NCBI GenBank assembly: GCA_023662875.1
Contig: JAMPIG010000043.1
Coordinates: 1 to 32,430 of the forward strand
Direction of reading: 5' to 3'
Length of the DNA stretch: 32,430 nucleotides
DNA from: Roseburia sp.
GTDB lineage: Bacteria > Bacillota > Clostridia > Lachnospirales > Lachnospiraceae
Shown here piece by piece: positions 15,592 through 23,802 of the stretch (positions are counted from its first letter, which is position 1; each line of letters starts with the position of its first letter). The notes under the pieces are model-generated. The model saw only the letters and a program-made list of their open reading frames with translations. It was not told where the DNA came from and made no database searches. The position numbers were made by a program, and so were the translations under genes.

Positions 15592-17700
15592 TCAACGGGG
15601 AGCAGTACGATCGAGGGTATTGGCAAGGTTTTTCTGAATGATATAAATCGCCGCGCCGTAGTAGCAGGCCAGGATCACAAGGATCAGCAGGCCGGGAATC
15701 AGTACCCCGAAGCGGAAGCCCGCGCTGCTCATGTAGGCGAATATCTTATGCCCGTACCGCAGGGCGAAGGAGTAGATCAGCGGCAGGGCGATCAGAAAGG
15801 CGGCCAGGCAGGGCGTGAAAAAATAGAACAGGCTTTGTCGGCTTACCATTCTTACAATGTCGTCCCGGTCTGTCCCCAGCTGATATAAAGTCCTGTATTG
15901 CGGACTCTGGTCGATGGAATCCGTTGTAAGATGCAGGGCCAGGACAGTCATGCAGATGACGAAGAAGATGACGCCGGAGTAAATGCCCAGCAGCCGGACG
16001 CTGGTCGCGGTCAGGGCGACGTCGTTGCTCTCCTGGGTTCGGAAGCGGATCGGATCGATAAAGCTGATATAATGCGGATCCGACTGATATTTTGTCTCAT
16101 ATCGGTCAAACAGGTCGGAATAGCGGTTCCGGAAGGAGACGGCGATTTCCTCCCGAACAGTGTCGCAGAGGCCGTAAGGAATCGGACTTTCCGTGTTTGC
16201 GTAGTAGCAGGTGCGGGCCAGGCGGAGAGAGTCGCAGACGGAATCCGGGAACACAAGGACGGAGTCGTCCTGATGAAACAGATAGGTTCCCAGCGGGTCG
16301 TTGTAGAGCTTCGGCTCCGCCAGCGTGAGAACCGTTCCATCATCCAGCCTGAGCGCCCGGCCGCCGCTGCCGATCGCGGCGGCGACGCTTTCCAGGTCCG
16401 TCTCATAGCTCAGGTGCATGAAAAAGGAATCTCCGGCCAGCGAGACCGGATCGATCCCCGCCATTTCCCGCATCTTATTATAGTCGGAAAGGCGCATGGC
16501 CAGCCTCGGGAGGTCGCGCCAGGATTCTCTCGTATCGACCGTGTTAAAATCGCTTTCCCAGATAAAATAGCTGCGCTGGGATACCTCCTCCGAGACAGTG
16601 ATGTCATGCTCCCGCAGAATATCCCTTATAAAGGAAAAGTCGATTTCCGGAATGTCCTCCATCCTGTCGATGTAGCGATAGGTGTTGTAGATCATGACGT
16701 CATAGGGCATCCGATAGTCCAGGTAGCCGGTCGTAATCTCCGCCAGCATGGGCAGGAGGACGAAGGCCACGAGGGCGATTGTGATCGCCAGGGTGGAAAC
16801 GGAAAGAACCTTCGCCGTGGAGGAGACCTTCTGAAAGAGGCTGCCGAGCAGGACGGAATTCACCCTGCGGTTCTTCCACCTTTTCCGCCGTCGGAGCAGG
16901 GTAAGCAGAAAGGCGACCGCGTTGTACAGGGAAAAAATTCCGACGACAGCGGCGATTATGGCGATCGCCTGATAGCGGTTACTGATTTCTTCAGGGATGT
17001 TTCCGGCGTAAACGCCGTTTTTATGAGCAAAGCCGTAGAGGACTGTGCCGACGAGGCTGAAAGCTGCGACGGTCGCCGCGAGAGAGACCGCGTAGCGCTT
17101 CTTGTTGGCGGTCTGTCCTTCCCCGGCCTTCTTTTCGTTCAGAAGATCGATGAGCCTGATCCGGTAAAGCCGTCGGCTGTTCCAGGCCCCTACCAGCAGG
17201 AAGGCGGCGCAGAAGAACAGCAGGGTGATCAGGATGGTGTCAGGATAAAAGCCGAGGCGGAAGACTGCAGCGGGAGTGATCGAGCGCATGACGAAGGCCG
17301 TCAGGATGCCGGACAGCAGCGTCCCGAAAAGGCATCCCGCAAAGACGGCCGCCGTTCCGAAGGCGAAGGTTTCGCGAAAGAACTGCATCGCCACAATCCG
17401 CGGCTCCATGCCGAGAATCCGGTAAATCGCAAATTCCCGGCTGCGTTGTCTCAGCATATAATTATTGATATATCGAACCAGCGCGACAAAAATAACGGAA
17501 ACTGCCAGTACCGCATAGCGGATCGTGTCCTGAAAGAGAGTCAGCGAGTAGTTTCCGTCGCCGCCCAGGATGTCGTTGTACCGGCTTGTCAGGGACAGGA
17601 AGGCGAAGAAAAGGGTGCTGCTGACAACCAGGGTAAAGAAATAGAGCATATAATCCCTCAGAGCCTTCCGAAGGTTGCTTCGAAACAGTTTAGCGTACAT
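15592..17700 (-). CDS. Bce-type ABC transporter permease (FtsX-like)
   Basis: A 702-residue permease of the BceB/VraG group. These transporters sense and relieve antimicrobial peptides that attack the cell envelope and pass flux information to their partner kinase. The start MYAKLFRSNLRKALRDYMLYFF is typical. Several membrane helices run through about residues 300-350, and a large extracellular domain lies at about 350-590 (starting RMPYDVMIYNTYRYIDRMEDIPEIDF). Three more helices close the protein. Length and layout match the family. GGAGGAGG is correctly spaced before the ATG and lies within the end of the ATPase gene; the two genes overlap by 11 bases. The target peptide is unknown. Confidence 0.92.
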   Translation of the reverse strand: MYAKLFRSNLRKALRDYMLYFFTLVVSSTLFFAFLSLTSRYNDILGGDGNYSLTLFQDTIRYAVLAVSVIFVALVRYINNYMLRQRSREFAIYRILGMEPRIVAMQFFRETFAFGTAAVFAGCLFGTLLSGILTAFVMRSITPAAVFRLGFYPDTILITLLFFCAAFLLVGAWNSRRLYRIRLIDLLNEKKAGEGQTANKKRYAVSLAATVAAFSLVGTVLYGFAHKNGVYAGNIPEEISNRYQAIAIIAAVVGIFSLYNAVAFLLTLLRRRKRWKNRRVNSVLLGSLFQKVSSTAKVLSVSTLAITIALVAFVLLPMLAEITTGYLDYRMPYDVMIYNTYRYIDRMEDIPEIDFSFIRDILREHDITVSEEVSQRSYFIWESDFNTVDTRESWRDLPRLAMRLSDYNKMREMAGIDPVSLAGDSFFMHLSYETDLESVAAAIGSGGRALRLDDGTVLTLAEPKLYNDPLGTYLFHQDDSVLVFPDSVCDSLRLARTCYYANTESPIPYGLCDTVREEIAVSFRNRYSDLFDRYETKYQSDPHYISFIDPIRFRTQESNDVALTATSVRLLGIYSGVIFFVICMTVLALHLTTDSIDQSPQYRTLYQLGTDRDDIVRMVSRQSLFYFFTPCLAAFLIALPLIYSFALRYGHKIFAYMSSAGFRFGVLIPGLLILVILACYYGAAIYIIQKNLANTLDRTAPR

Positions 17701-18475
17701 CGCTTTGCCCTCCTCCCATCATCGTGAGGACATCCAGCAGCTTTTCAAAAAATTTCTGGCGGGAATCCCGGCCTTTCCGGATTTCCGTAAAGATTGCCCC
17801 GTCCCGCAGGAACAGGATACGGTCGGCGTAGCTGGCGGAAAAGGCGTCGTGCGTCACCATCAGAATCGTAGCCCCCAGCTGTTCGTTGACGCTTTGCAGG
17901 GTACTGAGCAGCATTTGGGCGGACTGGCTGTCCAGCGCGCCGGTGGGCTCGTCGGCCAGAATCAGCTTAGGGCGATTGACAATCGCCCTGGCGCAGGCGC
18001 AGCGCTGCTTCTGCCCGCCGGATACCTGATAAGGATACTTGTCTAAAATATCCGAAATGTTGAGAACCGCCGCCATCTCCCGTACCTTCCCTTCGATCTG
18101 CTCCTCCGGCGAGTTGTTGATCGTCAGGGCCAGGGCGATATTTTCGGAGACCGTCAGCGTATCCAGAAGGTTGAAGTCCTGAAAGATAAAGCCGAGGTTT
18201 TCCCGGCGGAACCGGGCAAGTTCTTTCTCTGCGGAAGGTCTTCCTTCCGCGATTTTTGTTATATCCTTCCCGTCCAGGCGGATATGCCCCGCGCTGACGG
18301 TGTCGATGGTGGAGATGCAGTTTAAAAGCGTAGTCTTGCCGGAGCCGGAGGCCCCCATGATACCGACAAACTCGCCCTCGCAGACGGAGAAGCTGATGTC
18401 CCGGATGGCCCTGGTAAGATTCCCCTGATTCCCGTAAAATTTCTGGATATGCTCCAGCTTTAAAATTTCCTTCAT
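17690..18475 (-). CDS. Bce-type ABC transporter ATP-binding protein
   Basis: A 261-residue ATPase of the MacB/BceA type that powers the FtsX-like permease encoded next. Motifs are Walker A GASGSGKTT (about residues 40-48), Q-loop FIFQDFNLLD, signature VSGGQKQR, Walker B LILADEPTGALD and switch MVTHD. All are canonical. A C-terminal extension of about 30 residues after the core is common in this group. GGGAG precedes the ATG with a somewhat long gap of 11 bases. The upstream 247 bases hold the presumed regulator binding site rather than a gene, so ATPase and permease form their own transcript, separate from the regulator and kinase genes. Confidence 0.93.
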   Translation of the reverse strand: MKEILKLEHIQKFYGNQGNLTRAIRDISFSVCEGEFVGIMGASGSGKTTLLNCISTIDTVSAGHIRLDGKDITKIAEGRPSAEKELARFRRENLGFIFQDFNLLDTLTVSENIALALTINNSPEEQIEGKVREMAAVLNISDILDKYPYQVSGGQKQRCACARAIVNRPKLILADEPTGALDSQSAQMLLSTLQSVNEQLGATILMVTHDAFSASYADRILFLRDGAIFTEIRKGRDSRQKFFEKLLDVLTMMGGGQSDVR

Positions 18476-18595
18476 GCTGCTTACTTCTCCCTTCCGGATA
18501 AAGCGGCGAAGCTTTTCTCTGCCCGCCGGATTGTCTTTTCCGTTACCTGGCAGGAAGCGTCGCTCGCTTTTTATGATAAGCGAAAAGCTCTCTGG

Positions 18596-18639
18596 AGTGT
18601 ATCAGATTTTCTTACGAAGTTCTTACGGAATTGTAAGAA
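18596..18639 (-). promoter_or_regulatory. Three-box operator and weak promoter of the Bce transporter genes
   Basis: Read on the forward strand, TTCTTAC occurs at 18609-18615 and 18620-18626, exactly 11 bases apart, and its reverse complement GTAAGAA lies at 18633-18639 after 6 bases. On the reverse strand a TACACT hexamer (18596-18601) could be the -10, with a poor -35 (AAGAAC) covered by the boxes. A weak -35 overlapped by regulator boxes is the normal arrangement for an activated Bce transporter promoter. Confidence 0.6.
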
Positions 18640-18722
18640 AGCGGGGATGAAGTGGAAGCGAATTGGAGAAAGCCGTTCCCCCAGCGCATCTATTTTATTA
18701 GGTGGCGTTTTTACAACAGAAA

Positions 18723-19730
18723 TCAAATTCGGATGAAATCATTGACGGAAAAGGAAAGCCGAACCGTCGTGCCCTGATTGGAAGAATCGGCGGAGAGTCC
18801 GATCTCCAGCCTGTCGCAGAGCTGCCGGCAGAGATACAGTCCGAGGCCGGTTGCATTCTGCGCAGCGTTTCGGCCGTTGCTGCCGGTAAACCCCTTCTCA
18901 AAAATACGGGGCAGGTCGCCGGGATCGATACCGATGCCGTTGTCCTCTACCGATAAGAGGATCCGGCCTTCCTGATGCGCCGCGTAAAATTTCAGAACCG
19001 GCTGCTCCGTCCGGTATTTGACGGAATTGACAATCAGCTGGTTCAGGATAAAGCATATCCATTTTTCGTCCGAATAGACGATATCGTCCGTCTCCTGTAG
19101 GTCGATCCGGACGCCGTTTTGCAGGAGGAGGTATTTGTTCTCCGCGATGGCCTGATGAACGGCGTCAAACAGCCGGATTTCCCGCACAGAATAATCCTTT
19201 TCAGTGTGCTCGCTTCGGGCGTAGCAGAGGGCCTGCTCCACAAAGCGGTTGATTTTCTCAAGCTCCGGCAGCAGCTCCCTCGTAAGGTCGGAGCGGCGAT
19301 TTTCGCAGAGAAGCTTTATCGCGGTAAGGGGCGTCTTGATTTCATGCACCCACTGCTCGACCTGCTCCCGGTATTCCAGATGTTCCCGCCGGACGACGCC
19401 GATCTGCTCCAGCATGGATTTCCCGGCCATCTTCAGGAGCTGATAGAATACCTGATCGTCGGCCCGCTCCGGTTTCTCCATAACCTCGGCAATCAGATAG
19501 CGTTCCTCCAGCTGCCCGGCCAGAGTCAGCCATTCCTCCAGCAGCGCTTTTCGATCGCGGCAGGATTTCCAGAGATACGCCGCCAGAATCAGAATCCAGG
19601 CAATTAAGATAAGCAGGATGGAGCCGGGGCGGTTCCCGTTTGCCAAAAGGAACGCCGCCAGCGCGAGCATACATAGAAAATGAAGAAGGAGAAGCGGAAG
19701 CCGCTGCTTCCAATAGATTTTTTCATTCAT
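18723..19730 (-). CDS. Intramembrane-sensing histidine kinase (BceS-like)
   Basis: A 335-residue kinase with only two closely spaced N-terminal membrane helices (about residues 10-30 and 37-55) joined by a tiny loop, NGNRPGS. It has no external sensor domain, which is the hallmark of kinases that listen to their partner ABC permease. The H-box is QWVHEIKTPLTAIKLL (phospho-acceptor His129). The ATPase domain has an N-box with QLIVNSVKY, VEDNGIGI, and GLGLYLCRQL. Its ATG overlaps the regulator's TGA as ATGA, so the two are translationally coupled. It should phosphorylate the adjacent regulator and, by family precedent, act only together with the transporter encoded downstream. Confidence 0.93.
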   Translation of the reverse strand: MNEKIYWKQRLPLLLLHFLCMLALAAFLLANGNRPGSILLILIAWILILAAYLWKSCRDRKALLEEWLTLAGQLEERYLIAEVMEKPERADDQVFYQLLKMAGKSMLEQIGVVRREHLEYREQVEQWVHEIKTPLTAIKLLCENRRSDLTRELLPELEKINRFVEQALCYARSEHTEKDYSVREIRLFDAVHQAIAENKYLLLQNGVRIDLQETDDIVYSDEKWICFILNQLIVNSVKYRTEQPVLKFYAAHQEGRILLSVEDNGIGIDPGDLPRIFEKGFTGSNGRNAAQNATGLGLYLCRQLCDRLEIGLSADSSNQGTTVRLSFSVNDFIRI

Positions 19731-20404
19731 AGAAGATATCCCTGCCGATGCTTTGTCTTAATAAAGTCCGTCAGGCCGATGGCGGCCAGCTTCTCGCGGA
19801 TGCGGTTGATGTTGACGCTCAAGGCGTTATCGTCCACATAGACCTGATTGTCCCAAAGATACTCCACGATATCGGCTCGGGGGCAGATTTTTCCGGCGTG
19901 CCGAAAAAGATAGTACAGGATTTTGGACTCATTTCTCGTCAGGTCGGCCTGCCTCCCGCCGTATTCGATCTTACCGCTGTCCAAGTGCAGGATCGCTCCC
20001 TGAAAGGTCAGCTCGGCCTGCTCCGCCGCAGGATAGGCGCGTTTCAGGAGAGAAGCGATTTTGGCCAGCAGAATCGCCGTGTTGTAGGGCTTTGTGATAA
20101 AGGCGTCCCCGCCCAGCAGGATACTGTTCAGCTCGTCCAGATCTGTGCCGCAGCTTGTCACAAAGATAATCGGGACGCTGGAAAAACTGCGTATTTCTGA
20201 ACAGAGGGAAAAACCGTTGGCCTGGGGCAGACGGATATCCAGCAGAATCAGATGGGGCTGAACGGATTGGACAGTCGGAAGGACGGCGGAAAAGTTTGTG
20301 ACGGCCGAGGCCTGATAGCCGTTTTCGTTCAGGAGCTTTGTCAGCTCCGCCCGTATGACCGGATCGTCCTCTATAATCAGAATCTTTGAATTCATGCGAA
20401 TCAC
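19727..20404 (-). CDS. OmpR-family response regulator of the Bce module
   Basis: A 225-residue regulator. The receiver domain has the acidic pair IEDD, the phospho-acceptor in LLDIRLP (Asp56), the FVTS threonine/serine and Lys105 (ITKP). The C-terminal winged helix carries LTRNESKILYYLFRHAGKICPRADIVEYLW and SVNINRIREKL. A GTG start at 20404 has AAGGA at proper spacing and is used; the ATG nine bases later (MNSKILIIEDD) is the alternative and looks more family-like. It is expected to bind the TTCTTAC boxes before the transporter genes. The gene is divergent from the LRR gene. Confidence 0.92.
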   Translation of the reverse strand: MIRMNSKILIIEDDPVIRAELTKLLNENGYQASAVTNFSAVLPTVQSVQPHLILLDIRLPQANGFSLCSEIRSFSSVPIIFVTSCGTDLDELNSILLGGDAFITKPYNTAILLAKIASLLKRAYPAAEQAELTFQGAILHLDSGKIEYGGRQADLTRNESKILYYLFRHAGKICPRADIVEYLWDNQVYVDDNALSVNINRIREKLAAIGLTDFIKTKHRQGYLL

Positions 20405-20528
20405 TCGTTCCTTTCGTTTTTATCGGACACAAACAGTATAACCTTTTTACTTTCGCGGTGCAATGAAAACAAACGCCAATGATCCATTGACACGAACAAC
20501 GCAGACACGAAAACATTCCCGGGAGGAA

Positions 20529-20557
20529 GTGACAGCTTTTGCTTTTTGTGTTATACT
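20529..20557 (+). promoter_or_regulatory. Promoter of the LRR protein gene
   Basis: GTGACA (20529-20534), a 17-base spacer and TATACT (20552-20557) form a good sigma-A promoter. It would leave a leader of about 130 bases before the LRR gene, in which no clear structure was seen. Confidence 0.65.
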
Positions 20558-20693
20558 GCCCGTGGGCGGCGCAGAGTTTGCGCGGTATTTCGGATGCTGT
20601 TGAGGGATGCTCTGCATGGAGTTAAATTGCCGGCGCAGCGATCCGGAGAGTGAAAAAACGTCCTGACAGGAAAGGAAAGCGGTAGAAAGAGCG

Positions 20694-21638
20694 ATGACAA
20701 AAGGGGAGCTGGAGCTTACGGGCGGCAGCCTGTACTACGAAATCGAAAAGGAAGAAATCCGGATTACGGACTTTCAGGGGCTGACGGCGGAGGTCGTAAT
20801 TCCGGACAGGATCGAGGGATACCCGGTGAGGGAGGTCGGAAAGAAGGCGTTTTTAAGCAAAAAACGTCTGCGGAGGGTGACGCTGCCCCGGGGCGTCCGC
20901 GAGGTGGGAGACTGGGCCTTCGCCTACTGCGACAGTCTGCGGGAGGTCAGCCTGCCAAGGAAGGAGATTCGCTTCGGGAGGGCGGTTTTTCTGGAATGCG
21001 GGAGCCTGCGGCGGATCTCGGCGAGGGAGGCGGAGGAGGCTTCCCGGCTGCGGCCGCCGAGAACCGGCGCGGGAGAGGCAGGGGAGCAATCCCGGTTTCA
21101 GCCGGAGCTTCTGGCGGCTGCCGTGGGGAGTCTCGGAGCTTATTATCTTCTGGATATTCCCGCGGTGGGAAGCGGGGAGTGGCTGGAGAAATGGGACGCC
21201 GGGCTGGCGTCGAGGCTGCGGGCTTCGGATCAGGAGGGCTATTCTCGGCAGGTGCTCTGCGGCGAGGAGGATTACGGCAGTACGGATCTGGCCGCGTATA
21301 CCGGCAGCAGGCGGAGGGAGAAGGTGCGTCTGACCCTGCTGCGGCTCTTGTTTCCCCGGGGGCTTTCGGAGACCTTTCGGAGCGAGCTGGAGCGATATCT
21401 GCTGGAGCATACGAAGGGAGAGGAAACCGACGAGACCTGGCGGGTGATCCTGGAGGAGCACGGCGAGGATCGAGCCTATTATCAGCTGTTCGCGGAGCTT
21501 GGCTGCCTGAACGGGGAAAACCTGGGCGATATTCTGGGGGATATCGGGGAACGGTATCCGGAGATGAAGGCTTTTTTTCTGCGGGAGAGGGAACGGAAGC
21601 AGGAGGGAGGGGACTTTTTCGCAGGGCTGGAGCTGTAG
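20694..21638 (+). CDS. Cytosolic BspA-like leucine-rich repeat (LRR_5) protein
   Basis: A 314-residue protein with no signal peptide or membrane helix. The N-terminal 110 residues contain LRR_5/BspA-type repeats: VVIPDRIEGYPVREVGKKAFLSKKRLRRVTLP, then VREVGDWAFAYCDSLREVSLP, then a third partial repeat. The rest is an Arg/Glu-rich, mostly helical domain that I do not recognise (about 125-314), including ELGCLNGENLGDILGDIGERYPEM. BspA repeats usually occur on surface proteins, so a cytosolic copy with its own helical domain is unusual, although such stand-alone LRR_5 proteins do occur in Clostridia. The ribosome binding site is weak (AGAAAGAG close to the ATG). Function unknown. Confidence 0.85.
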   Translation: MTKGELELTGGSLYYEIEKEEIRITDFQGLTAEVVIPDRIEGYPVREVGKKAFLSKKRLRRVTLPRGVREVGDWAFAYCDSLREVSLPRKEIRFGRAVFLECGSLRRISAREAEEASRLRPPRTGAGEAGEQSRFQPELLAAAVGSLGAYYLLDIPAVGSGEWLEKWDAGLASRLRASDQEGYSRQVLCGEEDYGSTDLAAYTGSRRREKVRLTLLRLLFPRGLSETFRSELERYLLEHTKGEETDETWRVILEEHGEDRAYYQLFAELGCLNGENLGDILGDIGERYPEMKAFFLRERERKQEGGDFFAGLEL

Positions 21639-21766
21639 AGAAATTTGTTGTTTTAGCTGCTGTTTCCGGGGAAAACAAAATATCGGATTCGGTCAGGATG
21701 ATTTATATGGAGGGCCATGCGTTTGATAGGGCGGTTGGTTCCTGATTTCGCCGGCTTCCGCGAAGC

Positions 21767-21795
21767 TTGACTGTTTAAATGTTCTATTTTATAAT
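21767..21795 (+). promoter_or_regulatory. Near-consensus promoter of the restriction-modification operon
   Basis: TTGACT (21767-21772), exactly 17 bases, and TATAAT (21790-21795): eleven of twelve positions match consensus. The start site would be near 21802. This excludes the in-frame ATG at 21779 as the methyltransferase start, because it lies upstream of the -10. Confidence 0.85.
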
Positions 21796-21832
21796 CGAAA
21801 TAGAAAGAGAGAAGCGATGGGGAGTCTGTCTG

Positions 21833-23056
21833 ATGAAAAAAAATTCCACGGAAAAAGAGAGTTCTTCAAAAGAAATACATATGGAATATAGTGAAAACCG
21901 TGATGTGATTTCGTTATTCTCGGGAGCCATGGGATTAGACCTTGGGCTTGAGAAGGCAGGGCTTCATATTGTGATAGGACAGGACGTTGAAGCTTCCTGT
22001 GTAGAAACGATGAAGGCCAACGGATATAAGGTTTTGGAAGGAGATATCAGAGAAATAGAGCCGGAAACGCTCTTAAAACGGACTGGCCTGCGTATCTGTG
22101 AACCATTTATGATTTGCGGAGGGCCGCCCTGTCAGCCGTTTTCTACAGCTGGGAAGAGACTTGGGATTAATGATCCAAGAGGAAGCCTTTTTATGGATTT
22201 TATCAGAATGATAGATTTTATACGTCCGCGTTTTTTTGTGATGGAAAATGTAAAAGGGATTCTTTCGGCGTCTTTAAAGCATATTTCCGCTGTCCCGAAG
22301 GGGGAAGAGGCTTCGGAACAAAAGGCAGGGACGGTTTTGGATGTGGTTTTAGCGGAATTTAATAAGCTGGGATATAAAACTGTTTATGGTATTCTGGATG
22401 CCGTAAATTATGGAGTACCGCAGTTTCGGGAACGTTTTGTGATAATCGGAAGCAGAGATGATGAGGATATCTTTTTGCCGATGCCGACGCATTTCCAGCT
22501 CCATCAGAACCGGGAATACCGGTGGAGAACCGTAGGGGAGGTAATAAGAGATTTAGAGAATGCGCCGGGGGAGTACATACCGTTGAGCGGCGAAAGAAAA
22601 GAATATTTGCACATGATTCCGGAAGGTGGAAATTGGAAGGATTTACCGTCGGAAATTATTCCGGCGGCTATGGGAGGAGCGTATGAGTCGGGAGGAGGCA
22701 AGGTTGGTTTTTACAGAAGGCTGGCGTATGCGCAGCCTGCGCCTACGATTACGACGTCTCCGGCGCAGAAAGCTACCATGCTCTGTCACCCGAAACAGGA
22801 CAGGCCGTTGAGCGTAAAAGAGTATGCCAGAATTCAGCAATTTCCGGATGATTGGAAATTTGCGGGAACAATAGCCGCAAAATACAAGCAGATCGGCAAT
22901 GCGGTTCCTGTCGGTCTTGCGGAAGCGATCGGAAGGGCGATCATAGCAACGGCTGACAGGACGTCAACCATAGAAACAAAACGATTCAGGGGAACCGGTG
23001 TACATAGCAGGATCAGAAATGCGATGGAATTGGGAGGAAGCTCATATGGCGATTAA
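21833..23056 (+). CDS. DNA (cytosine-5-)-methyltransferase of a type II RM system
   Basis: A 407-residue C5 methyltransferase that protects the host recognition site from the adjacent nuclease. Motif I is SLFSGAMGLDLG (about residues 27-38), motif IV is GGPPCQPFSTAG with catalytic Cys100, motif VI is ENV (138-140), motif VIII is about VPQFRERFVIIG, the target-recognition region spans about 220-320, and motif X is QIGNAVPVG (about 353). All motifs are present. The start at 21833 follows GGGGAG by 8 bases and agrees with the promoter; the upstream ATG at 21779 is inside the promoter. The 3' end overlaps the nuclease gene by 11 bases. The gene is visibly more AT-rich than its neighbours, as in horizontally acquired RM systems. 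The recognition sequence cannot be read from the protein. Confidence 0.95.
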   Translation: MKKNSTEKESSSKEIHMEYSENRDVISLFSGAMGLDLGLEKAGLHIVIGQDVEASCVETMKANGYKVLEGDIREIEPETLLKRTGLRICEPFMICGGPPCQPFSTAGKRLGINDPRGSLFMDFIRMIDFIRPRFFVMENVKGILSASLKHISAVPKGEEASEQKAGTVLDVVLAEFNKLGYKTVYGILDAVNYGVPQFRERFVIIGSRDDEDIFLPMPTHFQLHQNREYRWRTVGEVIRDLENAPGEYIPLSGERKEYLHMIPEGGNWKDLPSEIIPAAMGGAYESGGGKVGFYRRLAYAQPAPTITTSPAQKATMLCHPKQDRPLSVKEYARIQQFPDDWKFAGTIAAKYKQIGNAVPVGLAEAIGRAIIATADRTSTIETKRFRGTGVHSRIRNAMELGGSSYGD

Positions 23057-23786
23057 CGATACTTATGATGAGGAAGCGGTGGTGCAGGCAATCGCGAAAG
23101 CATTGGAAACCTTTTACGGAACCCTGATTGAAAAGATTGATACATTGGATATCAGGAAAGTGATGAAAAGAAAGAATCCTTATCTATATCGTGCGAAAGC
23201 GATGGAAAACGCCTCCGAGATCGTGGAGTCCGTTTTAAGCGCATTTGTGACATCCAGCGAGGAAACCATTTTCGGGAACTGCTTTTTCGAGCCGATTGCG
23301 ATTGCAGTAAGCGGCGGCAAAAAGGCGCTTGCGGAAGGTATTGATTTGATGATACAGGATGACGAAAGCAATACGATTTACGCGATCGCCGTTAAAAGCG
23401 GACCGGCCGTATTTAATGCGGACAGTAAAAAACGTCAGGAGCAGAATTTTATGGCGGCGTCAAAGCTGGCGCAGCAGGCCAAAGCAAGATATGAAGCCTA
23501 TATCGGGTACTGTTATGGCAGGAAAAAAGACAGCGGCAGAGGCAAACCTAAAATGTATCAGGAGCTGGCGGGCAAACAGTTTTGGGCGGAGCTTACGGGC
23601 GACGACCAGTTTTACATTAAGATCATCGCTTTTATGGGAACTCTGCCGGAGCAATATGTTGCGTCCTATAAGGAAAGCTACAATAAGGCGGAAAACAGGC
23701 TGCTTCGGGAATTCTCAAACAGCTTTTGTAAGGAAGACGGAGCGATTGACTGGGAAAAGCTGGTTGAATTTAATTCTGGAGATTAG
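23046..23786 (+). CDS. Type II restriction endonuclease, PmeII/TdeIII-like
   Basis: A 246-residue nuclease paired with the overlapping methyltransferase. Start at 23046 is supported by GGGAGG seven to eight bases upstream; an earlier in-frame ATG (22998) lies inside the methyltransferase without an SD. Family-like features are NPYLYRAKAMENASEIVESVL, SSEETIFGNCF and the core AEGIDL (Asp100) followed by YAIAVKSGP (Lys117). This fits a PD-(D/E)xK-like fold, with the second acidic residue replaced at its usual place, as I recall for PmeII/TdeIII-type enzymes. The family name is from pattern memory. Gene order and overlap mean the nuclease is translated after its protective methyltransferase. The C-terminus looks complete. 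Confidence 0.85.
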   Translation: MAINDTYDEEAVVQAIAKALETFYGTLIEKIDTLDIRKVMKRKNPYLYRAKAMENASEIVESVLSAFVTSSEETIFGNCFFEPIAIAVSGGKKALAEGIDLMIQDDESNTIYAIAVKSGPAVFNADSKKRQEQNFMAASKLAQQAKARYEAYIGYCYGRKKDSGRGKPKMYQELAGKQFWAELTGDDQFYIKIIAFMGTLPEQYVASYKESYNKAENRLLREFSNSFCKEDGAIDWEKLVEFNSGD

Positions 23787-23802
23787 AAAAGGAGACAATA
23801 CT

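Noticed and set aside
15898-17727. 609-residue open frame antisense to the Bce permease
   Set aside because: The reverse-strand frame encodes a clear FtsX-like permease with SD and operon context; the antisense product is Asp/Gly/Gln-rich without domains.
21779-21832. Earlier methyltransferase start
   Set aside because: The ATG at 21779 lies upstream of the -10 box of a near-consensus promoter, so it would not be transcribed from it.
23359-23802. N-terminal extension of the GH43 frame
   Set aside because: It runs through the nuclease gene in another frame; the SD at 23789-23796 and the GH43 homology begin at 23803.
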